Below, piece by piece: positions 43,600 to 53,580 of a stretch of 64,000 nucleotides of DNA. Every line of letters begins with the position of its first letter. Within the stretch, counting starts at the first letter, position 1. This DNA is from Cheiracanthium punctorium (taxonomy: Eukaryota > Arthropoda > Arachnida > Araneae > Cheiracanthiidae): assembly GCA_038373885.1 (NCBI GenBank), contig JAWZYV010011614.1, positions 62,001-126,000 of the forward strand, read 5' to 3'. The notes beneath the pieces are model-generated. The model did not search any database. It had not been told where the DNA came from and worked only from the letters and a program-made list of their open reading frames with translations. The translations under genes were made by a program, and so were the position numbers.

Positions 43600-44170
43600 G
43601 AGTACTGAAGGGGATTCTTCGCAGTTGCATCTTCCAAACGATGAAAGTATGCATAGGGCAAAGGGTGGATTTTAGCCCCTCTCGTCCAATGTCTGAACTT
43701 GTTGAAGAAGAACAACTGAACCCCACAGTGGTCCAGTCTCTTGAAGCTTGGCTTCCATGAAAAACCACCAAAAGTGAAGGACTTTGGCCAGCGCAAGGGA
43801 GGGTGACAACTTCTTTCGAATGGACCGCCATGGGACCGCGTACGCTAAATGGTGCATGTAAAATCTGCCGTGGTTCCGATATTCCTCCATGTTGAAACAA
43901 TAGCTCTGAGGATTCTAATCCAGGTGTCGGTCTATCATTTGGAATTTGTTCAGAACTAGGAGATACTGGGATAAGAGCATCTTCCTTCCACTGGGGCTCA
44001 ACAGAATGGAAGTAACCCAATTTCGCTCCAATTCCACCCCTATCCTATATGTAGGATCAGGCATGAGTTTCATTGGTTCATTCCTTACATCCGCATAAAA
44101 GATAAAGGGAAGGCGCCTCTTGTTGGGGAATGTTTTAAGGGAAAATGGTGCATATTCACATGGCATCCGA
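43600..44170 (+). repeat. Dispersed repeat, copy 2 (related to 4720-5054)
   Basis: Colinear with the 4.7-5.05 kb block in the same orientation (GGGAGGGTGACAACTTCT; TGCATGTAAAATCT; TTTGGAATTTGTTCAGAACT; CCACTGGGGCTCA). It extends further on both sides, including GAAGGACTTTGGCCAGCGC. Several overlapping minus-strand frames of 72-141 codons reflect the moderately GC-rich composition. One could be a decayed coding piece, but no family motif is visible. Confidence 0.55.
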
Positions 44171-45253
44171 TCTGTTGAAACTCATTATAGAGATCCATTT
44201 CGACTTTCCGAAAAATTGTCCCCATACTCAATCTGATGCGATAGTCTTCAACAATAACCAGCTGGTGAGATTTTCTCAGACAATGGCTACTCCATTTTAC
44301 TTTTGAAGGAAGTTTTGCAAATTCCTGGAAAGACCATCTTGTTAACGAAGCTCTAAAGACGTACCACCAACTGGTGTGCGATATACACCTATACGCACGC
44401 TGAATTTAGTATCGTAAGTTTAATGATTCCAATGGATTAGAAACTTAGCTATGGCGAAATAAAATGATATAAGCCTCTCTGTCTGTTGTTTCTGTTCTGC
44501 AAAATTTGAAGCAAAAGATCGACTTATTACTAGATGTCACGTTCTTTTATTAAATGGAGCAGTTTTTATTGGTATTTCAAAAACCATTAATATTCGCTCC
44601 AGTTCAACTTCTCATACACTTTGCTAACTACACCGTACTTATTATAAACCAATCAATATTTTAAGAATAAAAAAAAGACGTGATAAACAGACTGAAAAAA
44701 AAATCGATTAAACGATTTTGTTTCTTTGTCATCCATATAGGTGTGGTGAAAAGCTAGACAGAAAAAAACCCCCTCCGAACAGTCCTAAATTGATTTTCGG
44801 TCAGTACACAGACATTTAAGGTGAACAAGGAAGTATCCTTTTTTTGTTCTTTTCTTAGAGATGTTTCTGAGACCGTATTTCTTTCGTTTGTGTATTCGTC
44901 TGGATCAAATCAGAAATGAAACTTTTGGTTATTGTATAAGAAAAAGGGTAAAGAGCGAATGGCTGGACTTCGTGGGAAAAGTTCTAATAAAGAAATTCTA
45001 ATTTGAGAAGAATTAAAATGAGTTTTTCTAATTTGAGAAATGTCTTTTCACTTTATAACATTTTTCAACAAAGTTGAAAACCGTTCATGATTTCGATTTG
45101 TATGTCTCTCTGTCCGTCTGTCCATGCTCTGACTACTATAAATTACGCATTGATTGCTACGAAATTTCCTATGTCCTTCCCTAAGTACTCTACTGAAAAT
45201 GGTGCTTATAATTAGTTTTAGCAACCAAAATAATTCCATACCTTCCGCTCTGT
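44171..45253. other. AT-rich spacer with one TTTCGATTTGT repeat copy
   Basis: At 45050-45135 AACATTTTTCAACAAAGTTG leads to GATTTCGATTTGTATGTCTC and TGTCCGTCTGTCC, the same dispersed block as at 32.1 and 53.0 kb. No gene is accepted. Confidence 0.45.
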
Positions 45254-45365
45254 TAGAGATGGACGCGAGACGAGACCTCCAGGTGGGAGAAGAGACCTCC
45301 AGGTACGAAACGAGACCGCAAGACGGTACCTCCGGGTGCGAGACAAGACCACGAGACCGGTCTCA
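45254..45365 (+). mobile_element. One-ended fragment of the TAGGGATGGAC hAT family
   Basis: TAGAGATGGACGCGAGACG starts the fragment (one change from the family end). GAGACCTCCAGGT-type and CGAGACC repeats follow to about 45365. No opposite terminus is seen, so it is truncated. A 112-codon frame (45154-45492) across it is repeat-derived. Confidence 0.6.
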
Positions 45366-45846
45366 CATATTGTCTGACATCAAATGTATTTATTTTTACT
45401 TAATTGTACGCAGTAAACGATGCATAGTCATCCCTCATTTATCGAGGTTTCGCATACTCTATAACACCAAAATTGTCTTCATTTTTACTTAATCGTAGGA
45501 AATGAAAGAAGTACACTCGTCCCTCATTTATCGCGGTCTCTGTATCCGTAACAGACAAGATGGCGTATCGGGCATTATGGAATACTAAGTAATACTACTA
45601 CAAGATTTCATGCCATCTACAAAGAACCTAAAAGACACTGAATGTATTGTCTTTAATGGAAAAAAACTCTTCGAAAGTCATCGGGGGAAAGTTCGAATTC
45701 CATGCTTCAGCAATTCTCTGTAGGCTTACTTTGACTGCACTAGAACAGAGACAGCAGATTGTACTCTGACTTTTTAAAATAGACTCGAAGCAGAAATGAT
45801 TCGCCCATAATTTTAAAAGTATGGTTTTTTATAATTAAAAATCTGG
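45366..45846. other. Spacer with pogo-like terminal words
   Basis: GTCATCCCTCATTTATCGAGG (45427) and GTCCCTCATTTATCGCGG (45509-45526) resemble terminal repeats of pogo/Tigger-type elements in direct orientation 83 bp apart. No element boundary or gene is supported. Confidence 0.3.
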
Positions 45847-47268
45847 AGTGACTCCACTCGACTTTCCGAACACTTACTAATAAAATCACTACCAAGCATT
45901 TCAATAAATTTTAATCGATGAATAATTCAAACATTTTATACCAAATTGAAGCTCAATCGAATGCGCCGTTTAAACGCTAGCGCACTTTCAAGAATTTCTC
46001 CCCATACGCCATAATGTAAAATAAATCTTTATCGTAGCCCTGTAGAAAAACTATAAGACCTATGTACATCAAAATCAATACCGGTCTTACGATGGTGGTT
46101 TATAACATGTATACCCAATTTGAGCTCAATCGAATGCCCCGTTTAGGAGCTATCGTATTCACTCACACACACAGATACATACATCTCGTAAAAATAGCAT
46201 AAATGAATTCAGAAGACCTCAAAAAGTGTAAATACACCAAAATGAAGTCGAATTTTTTCATGATTACAATACTTTCCTTACATAGTACATGTTCGGAAAG
46301 TAAAAATAACTGCTTTATGAAATCTAGATAGGTTTTCAGTGGTTTAAATTACCCGTTTTATATTACTCAACTATTTCATTATAATTTCCATTTGTAACTA
46401 TTTTTACTTTCCGAACATGTACCATGTAAGGAAAGTATTGTAATCATGAAAAAATTCGACTTCGAGATTTTGGTGTATATACACGTTTTGAGGTCTTCTG
46501 AATCCATTTATGCTATTTTTACGAGATGTATGTATGTATGTGTGTGTGTGTCTGTGTGTGTCTGTGTGTATGTGTGTGTGTTTGTGTGTATGTGAGTGAA
46601 CACGAAAGCTCCTGAACGGGGCATTCGATTGAGCTCAAATTGGGTATATATGTCATAAACCACCGTCGCAAGATCGGTATTGATTTTGGTGTGTATAGGA
46701 CTTATAGTGTTTCTACAGGCTACGACAAAGATTTCTTTTACATTATGGCCTATGGGGGGAAATTCTTGAAAGTGCGCTAGCGTTTAAACGGTACATTCGA
46801 TTGAGCTTAAATTGTGTATATATGTTATAAACCACCGTTGCAAGACCCGTATTGATTTTGGTGTGTATAGATCTTATAGTTTTTATACAGGGCTACGACA
46901 AAGATTTCTCTTACATTATGGCCTATGGGGGGAAATTCTTGAAAGTGCGCTAACGTTTAAACGGTACCTCCGATTCATCTCAAATTGGGTATATATGTTA
47001 TAAATCATCATCTTAAGACCGATATTGATTTTGGTGTGTATAGGACTTATATAGTTTTTATACAGAGCTACGACAAAGATTTCTTTTACATTATGGCATA
47101 TGGGGAGAAATTCTTGAAAGTGCGCAAGCGTTTAAACGTTGCATTCGATTGAGTTTCAATTTGGTATAGATGTTTGAATTATTCATCGATTAAAATTTAT
47201 TTAAATGCGTGTTAATGATCTTAATCGTAAGAGTTCGGAAAGTCGAGTGGAGTCACTCCAGATTTTTT
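45847..47268. mobile_element. Fold-back element with internally tandem arms
   Basis: AATCTGGAGTGACTCCACTC with GACTTTCCGAAC (45847-45880) is reversed at about 47232-47268. The left arm runs to GTTCGGAAAGTAAAAAT (46308) and the right arm begins ATTTTTACTTTCCGAAC (46405). The right arm is longer because a 173-175-bp unit is repeated: TTCTTGAAAGTGCGC recurs at 46763, 46936 and 47111. Unit words CATTATGGCCTATGG, GTTATAAACCACC and GGTGTGTATAG are shared by the left arm in reverse. A (GT)n tract lies at 46531-46600. Long inverted arms made of tandem subrepeats are the defining architecture of Foldback-type elements. No coding capacity. Confidence 0.7.
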
Positions 47269-48027
47269 AAATAAAATTTTATCGTAACAACAAAATAAAC
47301 GGTATTTTTTTTAAAGTGACGGTTCATAGAATTTAGTTACAACACATGCTCATGAAATTTTTAAGGACTTTATACAAAAACCAGTAAAGTTATTACTAGA
47401 AATATAAATGGTATTCCATACTAGCCTCCTGTCACATACCATTTTCGGCAAAGCGCATTGTTTCACAAACCTGAATAATTCCCTATTGTTTCATCTGAAA
47501 TAGAATGACAACGATAAAAAGATAGAACTTGTTTGAAAACAGATATAGATAGCATGGCCCTCCCAGTACATGCACCCGAAGCCGTACAAGTTATGTGTGC
47601 GTGTAGAGTTGGAGCTTCATTAAGCACCCTGACGGGCAGAGATATATAGCGGGGCCATCGATCTGTTTACGGCCCCGATTCGCCCCGGCCCAAATGTTGA
47701 TGACTGCGCGGGAAATCGGTAACAGGATTAATGGACGCGATGACCGTCCCGCGAGAAGTATTTCACGGGATTACAGATTAGTAGTGCATAAAGAAGGATT
47801 ATCCTTCGCCGACCGAGCGGAATAAAACAGGGAGACTCTCTCCTGCCTGAAGGATTCCTTCGCCGACCCTCAGTGGACAGGCCCGCATAAGTCACTTTCA
47901 TTATGGATTGGGGGATTTTCGACGGTTTGGTTGATGCTATAAGTGCTGTTGGAAAAAAAAAAAAAAAAAAAAACAGAAAAACGTGTATTATGCCGAGTGC
48001 ATTAATTTAATACACTTTAGTAGGCAA

Positions 48028-48058
<31 letters not shown>

Positions 48059-48096
48059 GGCGTGTGCGTGTTCCCGTATTACTGCGCAACGCATTG
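47269..48096. other. Spacer with GC-rich island at 47560-47910
   Basis: The island contains ATCGATCTGTTTACGGC (47657-47673, with a forkhead-like TGTTTAC) and CGGTAACAGGATTAATGG (47717-47734, with a GGATTA Otx/Bicoid-like core). It also holds a duplicated TCCTTCGCCGACC at about 47801 and 47858. Poly-A (47950-47971) and poly-T (48032-48058) follow. No coding frame of note. Could be regulatory. Confidence 0.35.
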
Positions 48097-48456
48097 TTAA
48101 CCCTTTAACGCGCAGTGTTCCCGCTCTGGGAGCACCGAACTCTGACGTTTTGACTGTTGCCAGTCACGAAGAAGAGATTTGATTTCTATAAAAATAGTTG
48201 CGGGTGACACAACTCCACGAGAATCCTCTACTTTTGAGCACGACATTTCCCGTAAAAAAAATGGTCACGATTATTTTTAACGGCACTGACATCTGCTGAA
48301 AAATGGAGGAATGCAAGAACAGCTAGATAGATTGCCCAATGCTGAAAAAAAGGGCAGCCGTTGCCATCGCTCGACTTAACTACCAGCAAGATGGCGGACG
48401 ATCGAAACGTTCATCGCGGCCACAGATCTAGGGACCCTTTTTTGACACAGCTGGCT
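48097..48456 (-). mobile_element. TTAA-flanked piggyBac-like MITE, copy J (one arm)
   Basis: TTAA (48097-48100) then CCCTTTAACGCGCAGTGTTC, the complete unique segment and the first palindrome arm through CACAGCTGGCTG. There the family sequence stops at GACGGCAGAGATCCC. The second arm and right TTAA are absent. Confidence 0.8.
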
Positions 48457-48803
48457 GACGGCAGAGATCCCTTTTCTCTAGTTGCTTTCTGGGTCTTCGA
48501 GAGTGCTCTGCTCTAAAAAAGCAAAACATTGAACTTTAAAGTACCAATAAAACATTGGTTTAAAATAAGAAAAACGATTTAAAAAAAAAATTCAGTCTCT
48601 TACAGCCTATGAAGCTGTTTCGTTCGACCTTGTAAAGAGCTATCTATGACACATGCACTATATTTTATAAAATTCAATAATACAGATTAATTTTACTTTG
48701 TTTGACATAAATGAACGTGTCTCTAAAGTGTATTTAAGTTATGAGTTTTACCGGAGTGTAATGTATTGAATTCTTTTGTGTACCCTGTAAAAAACTAGTT
48801 ATT
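48457..48803. other. AT-rich spacer
   Basis: No feature apart from a phrase (GTAATGTATTGAATTCTTTTG, split at about 48760) that resembles the 173-bp-period repeat. Confidence 0.3.
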
Positions 48804-48811
48804 CTACATAC

Positions 48812-49241
48812 CATAGGCGCACCCACGGAGAGGGCTATGGGGGCTGAAGCCCCCCCTAAAGGTAGAAAGTTAGAAATGAAAAGCGTTAAAAAAATGAAAA
48901 CTGTCGCTAATGAATTAATTTTTTTTAGTTCCTTCTTTCTTTTTTTAACTGTCCTCAAATTCTTTCTAACTAAAAAAAGACATTTATTTAAAAAAGTTTT
49001 TAAATAAATGCTCACAGTTAGTTGAAACACTGTTACACACGGTTACAACGTCGCTCAAAAGATCAGATAATTATTTATGACTCTATAATGAGTTACATTG
49101 CTTGTGTTCTATGGGACAGTCAAGTGATACCGAATGTTTTGACGTTATAAGAGAGTTGTAACTAACCGAGATCACTATGACTGAGTTCAGCAATATTATA
49201 TAACCCAGCCCCCCTCAACTAAAATCCTGGGTGCGCCACTG
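48812..49241. mobile_element. hAT-type non-autonomous element with perfect 8-bp duplication
   Basis: CTACATAC at 48804-48811 and 49242-49249 flanks ends CATAGGCGCACCCACGGA and, reversed, CAGTGGCGCACCCAGGAT. CCCCCCCTAAAGGT on the left and GCCCCCCTCAACTAAA on the right are further subterminal matches. The 430-bp interior is AT-rich; a 98-codon minus frame has no motif. Confidence 0.8.
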
Positions 49242-49249
49242 CTACATAC

Positions 49250-49736
49250 ACTTCATAAGGTTCGTAGAGTAATGAATTACTAATCCTTTTGACATAAATC
49301 GATTGCCAAAACATTTTTTTTTGGGGGGGGGGGGGGTGACTGAAAAAAAAAAAAAAAATTCTACATACATTATTTTCATGAAACAACGGAATAATGAATT
49401 GTGAATTTCCTGGTTCATGAACTGATTACAAAAATTTTCTTGGCAATCGATTCATATTTATGATGGTTAGATCACGAATGCACGACTTTTAGACCAATCC
49501 AGGCAAGCAAATAGAAATCGTTAACACTTTTCTAACCTTTTAGAAAAGTTTAAAACAGAGTAGGGAAATAACATCGCATTTTTAGTAATACAGAACGAAC
49601 TATTTCAACATTACTTCGAATGCTGCTACATTTTAGGTATATTTTCAAAATACTTTGTCGATAAATATCATTCATTGCAGTACGAATTGGTTGTGGTATT
49701 GAATTCGCACCAATGTATTCACCTCTCTGTGAAGTA
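49250..49736. other. AT-rich spacer
   Basis: Only a poly-T/poly-G/poly-A cluster near 49314-49358 stands out. Confidence 0.35.
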
Positions 49737-49907
49737 CAGTCGAACTCGGTGTATGGAATACGGTTAAAGGGATATTCGTTCATTGTAATGAATTTTCAAT
49801 GCACCAAACCGAAATAATTAGTCAAAGGACTCCCAGATAATGGATTATCCTCTTACTATAATAAATTTTCGTGGCAAATTGGCTATTTCATTAAGCGGGT
49901 TCGATTG
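49737..49907. mobile_element. Candidate pogo-like MITE, 171 bp
   Basis: TA then CAGTCGAACTCGGTGTATGG on the left faces AAGCGGGTTCGATTG on the right, which reverses to CAATCGAACCCGCTT. CAGTCGAACC is a usual pogo/Tigger start. The right TA is CA, so the boundary is tentative. Confidence 0.45.
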
Positions 49908-50244
49908 CACCTCACTCTATCCAGAATACATATAATTAATCCGAAATTCGTCTGTTTTTAAATAAAAATCATAGACTGTAACTGTTTCCGAATGTTCTCA
50001 ACACAGTGTAATTTCTGCATTTAACTCTTTCACTACGAGTTGACTTTATTTTATTCCTGGCATTTGGAAAATAGTTTAATTTTAAATTTCCGCCCTCCTA
50101 ATGAGAAAGTGATGCCCAATAATAAATAAATTATTCTTTTGATGTTATCAACTGTTAACATATACAATCTAAATAAAGTAAGTTAATTTACAAGAAAAAA
50201 ATATATAGGGGGGAAATGCATATTTAAACAATGCATTCTAAATA

Positions 50245-51176
50245 CAGAGGGTGTTTACACATTTTTAGAACGATTTCGGGGCCGTTTAATTAATGTTTAA
50301 AATGTAAAGACTATTTTTTTAAATGTTCGATCTGATAGCCTTTTTTCTGGAGTATAAGTCTGCATCGTGATTTCCATGATAGAAGAGCTTTTCGTAAAAT
50401 TTCCAGGGGTATTGCTTTCCATTCCTCTTCCACTACTTTCCAGAGTCCATCTATCGTGGTGGGTTTGCGTTTAGAAAGAGCTCTTTTTAACAGACCAAAG
50501 GCACAATAGTCCATAGGTGAAACGTCAAGGGACTTCGCAGGAATATGTTGAAAAGGTATATATGAAATACCTGTATCAGTCTTCATTTTTTCAAGGAATG
50601 CAGTGGTAGTTTTCGAAGTATGACTTGTGTTGAGCCACATGTCTCGGCAAAAGCTGGTGAACATTATGTTTTTTTAGCTTTTTTAAGTTGTAAATCTTGG
50701 TTTATTATTTTATTTATTGTTGCTACAGATGTATCTAAAGACTTTGCAATTGATCTCTGTGTCGGCGGATTCTCTCTTGTTACCAGCGATTTCACTTTAG
50801 AAACATTTGAAACAGTACGTACCTTTTTCGGATATTCGTTTGGCGTCATCTTTCCATGTAGATATAATGATTGACCGTTTTTACCTTGCCGATTAAGAAT
50901 GTTGCTTATTTTGGACTTAGAAATTTTAATGCCATGCATTTCACAACATTTTTCAATTATGGAATAAGATTATTTCTCTTCGGAAAGCGCAAAAACATAT
51001 CCTTCAATCCACAGCTTGTTTACATATGACATTTTGAAAGAAGAATAAATTTAAAAGTAGCAGACGATATTTCTCATTTCAAATAATAAGCTGTTGCCAA
51101 AAATTTTTATTCTGAAATATTTACTTTTTTAAAATTCTTTATCGAAATCGTTCTAAAAATGTGTAAACACCCTCTG
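50245..51176 (-). mobile_element. Internally deleted mariner-family element with perfect 34-bp TIRs
   Basis: TA at 50243-50244 and 51177-51178. Both ends read CAGAGGGTGTTTACACAT continuing to TTTTTAGAACGATTTCG, 34 bp without a mismatch. The element is 932 bp, a few hundred bases shorter than a usual mariner, and the gap falls in the catalytic core. Perfect ends with a broken gene suggest recent trans-mobilisation. Confidence 0.88.
50311..51032 (-). pseudogene. Mariner-family transposase, core deleted
   Basis: On the minus strand ATG at 51032 starts MSYVNKLWIEGYVFALSEEK, followed by a stop. The frame then resumes as a bipartite DNA-binding domain (about 50939-50664) with KISKSKISNILNRQGK and the second helix-turn-helix TQRSIAKSLDTSVATINKII. 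At 50664 the frame changes and the sequence jumps to a remnant of the second catalytic aspartate region (WLNTSHTSK), then SLDVSPMDYCAFGLLKRAL with the final catalytic aspartate position. The typical C-terminus AIPLEILRKALLSWKSRCRL follows. The first catalytic aspartate and the sequence around it are deleted and the second is damaged, so no activity is possible. Confidence 0.85.
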
Positions 51177-51178
51177 TA

Positions 51179-52275
51179 AAACTTTAAAAAATATATGTTT
51201 TCATCTGTGTTTCATTGTAAAGGCTGGGCCACACAGCCAAGGAAGGAGGTACACAATTTTAAAGGCTAAAGAAAAACTGCGAGTACAGATGGTCATAGGA
51301 TTCGAAGGGGCAAAAATTTTTTCTAGATGTTGAATATATATATATAATCATGAATGCTTAATAGAAGGTAATGAGTGTTTGAAAAAGAATAAATATCCAT
51401 TTATAGTTCACGAGAGAGCATAGTGCAAATTATGAAAACAGATGTTTTCACACAGTGTACTATGCTTTTTCTAGTCTCTGACGCAATTTGTTTGTTTTAA
51501 CGTAGAATAAAACTCCTCCACAACGGTCTTATGTAAAGGATATATTATTTTAATTTTTATACGTCGTTGCAAGTTTCAGTATTACTCCGTTAGAAAACTG
51601 ACTGGGTGAAGTGAGGAAACTAACTGAATCAGGTGAACTTTCCCCTTTTGCTTTTTAATAATTTCGTAATAATTAGTCAAAGACAACCAAAACAGTGAAT
51701 TCATAAATTGAAAAAAATGTTTACGATTGAGAAACTACCCCGAGAAATTTATGAAACATGAAAGTAAATTTGGAATTTCTGCGATTCTAAATTACTCCTC
51801 GAAATAAGAAGTTTGACAGTTTCTACAAGCTTAAAATAAATGAACCCTTTTTTTCTGATAAAACATGATGGATTTAAATATTTAAATTGAACATTACAAG
51901 TGAATTGCGTTTGTTTTTAGACATCATCTTTTTTCGATTTACTCATGTCAATTGGATTGAAGCACAATATTTCGGGTATCTTGAATTAAACGGGTATGTT
52001 GGATTCATCCATTTTTCAATGAGCACTTTACAACTAAAATGTAAGTAATCCTACGTTACTACTATCCCAAGGTAGTTTCAACAGGAGGAACTACCTGAAA
52101 TTTATTTTTTATATTGTTCAAGAGCTTTATAGTTTGAGCGTAGCTTTTCCCTTTTCTTCCATGACCAATAACAACGCTAAGGACTTATTTTTAAGGAATA
52201 TTAACTGAATGCAATAGCACGTACTCTTCCACATTTATCCTCTCACTAAACATCAAGGTCTAATGTGCTTCAAAA
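51179..52275. other. AT-rich spacer
   Basis: No gene or repeat recognised. 51186-51250 contains AAAGGCTGGGCCACACAGCC, similar to the GGGGCCACACAG phrase at 2108. This may be chance. Confidence 0.3.
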
Positions 52276-52659
52276 GTTCATCGCTGGCTGTGCGCGCACA
52301 GCCAGCTGTCGTCAAAAAAGGGTCTCTAGATCTGTGGCACGCGATGAACGTTTCGATCGTCCGCCATCTTGCTGGTAGTTAAGTCGAGCGATGGCATCGG
52401 CTGCCCTTTTTTCAGCATTGGGCAATCTATCCAGCTGTTCTCGCATTCTTCCATTTTTCAGCAGATGTCAGTGCTGTTAAAAATAATCGTAACAATTCTT
52501 TTTACGGGAAATGAACGTGGTAAAAAGTAAAGGATTCTCGTGGAGCTATGTCACCCGCAACTATTTTGCTAGAAATCCAATCTATTCTTCGTGACTGGCA
52601 ACAGTCAAAACGTCAGTTTGGTGTTCCCAGAGCGGGAATACTGCGCGTTAAATGGCTAA
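52276..52659 (+). mobile_element. TTAA-flanked piggyBac-like MITE, copy K (5'-truncated)
   Basis: The family sequence starts abruptly near the palindrome centre (CTGGCTGTGCGCGCACAG at about 52284), then the second arm and full unique segment. The end is GCGCGTTAAATGG with CTAA where TTAA is expected, so both the left arm and the right target site are lost or mutated. Confidence 0.75.
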
Positions 52660-53040
52660 TGAACTTCAAAAGTTTATCGCACCCCGGAACGATGTTGCAC
52701 GAAAAAAGAAACACATAAGTCATCTAATAAAACCCACACTTTCCGCAGATTTCAAAGCACTTAAAAAGAAAAAAAAAAATCTGTTCTTTGCTTTGGTGGG
52801 ACAGCACAAAATTGAAAAACATATTTCACCGTATAAAGCCTCTCTCTTTTCACAGGTTCCTAAACTTGATTCCACCCATGTCTAAATCGTACAGACGAGG
52901 TGCTTGCTGCGTCTTCCGCCTCCTTTACCTGTACATCTGTTTCCCGGCAGGGGGAAGTCAGAAGGCGGTGAAACGTATCAAGTTCGGAAATTTATAGTGC
53001 AGCGAAATTCTGAGTTACTTTTTAACGCTTTCCAAGAAGG
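52660..53040. other. Spacer with mixed repeat words
   Basis: The phrase TTGGTGGGACAGCACAAAAT followed by ACATATTTCACCGTATAAAG is echoed at 55545-55585 (TTGGGGCAGTACAGAAT, CATATTTCATCAAATAAAT). A further match is CTTTACCTGTACATCTGTTT at 52922 with CACCTGTACATCTGTTTC at 56577. These are pieces of another dispersed repeat; no gene. Confidence 0.4.
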
Positions 53041-53580
53041 TTGAAAAGTGTTTATGATTTCGGTTTGTCTGACTGTCCGTCTGTCTGTCCGTGCTCTAAC
53101 TCCCGTAAATATGCATCGATTACTGCGAAATTTAAAGGTGTTATTTCTATGAACTGTACCATGGACCCTATTGAAAATGGTGTGTATGTAGCATTTATAA
53201 TTCTTCTACAGGAGAGCTCAAAAGATTTCCAATATACATTACGATCTATGGGCAGTCATTCTTTAAAGTGTATTTTAAAGATATATGGCTATTTGAAATG
53301 AGAGAAAATTGATACATATTTCACCGCATAAAGTATCGGAAATAGTATCTGTATCGTTGATTCTTCTACAGGAACACTGTATATATAATTCTAATACATT
53401 ACGTTCAATAGCAGTTTAGAGAGAGACAACGATTTAAAGCACAATAAGGATGGCAATATAAAGCTCTCCATCGGAAATAGTATCTGTATCGTTGATTCTT
53501 CTACAGAAGCACTCAAAATAATTCTAATACATTACGTTCAATGGCAGTTTAGAGAGAGGCACCCACTTAAAGCACAATAC
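53041..53580 (+). repeat. Dispersed repeat block with two 135-bp tandem units
   Basis: 53025-53110 carries the TTTCGGTTTGTCTGAC / GTCCGTCTGTCTGTCC head also seen at 32.1 and 45.1 kb. 53336-53470 and 53471-53580 are two copies of a 135-bp unit (TCGGAAATAGTATCTGTATC ... TTCTAATACATTACGTTCAA) which includes the CTTCTACAG and CAATGGCAGT words of the 173-bp superfamily. An 86-codon frame (53041-53301) is repeat-derived. Confidence 0.6.
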
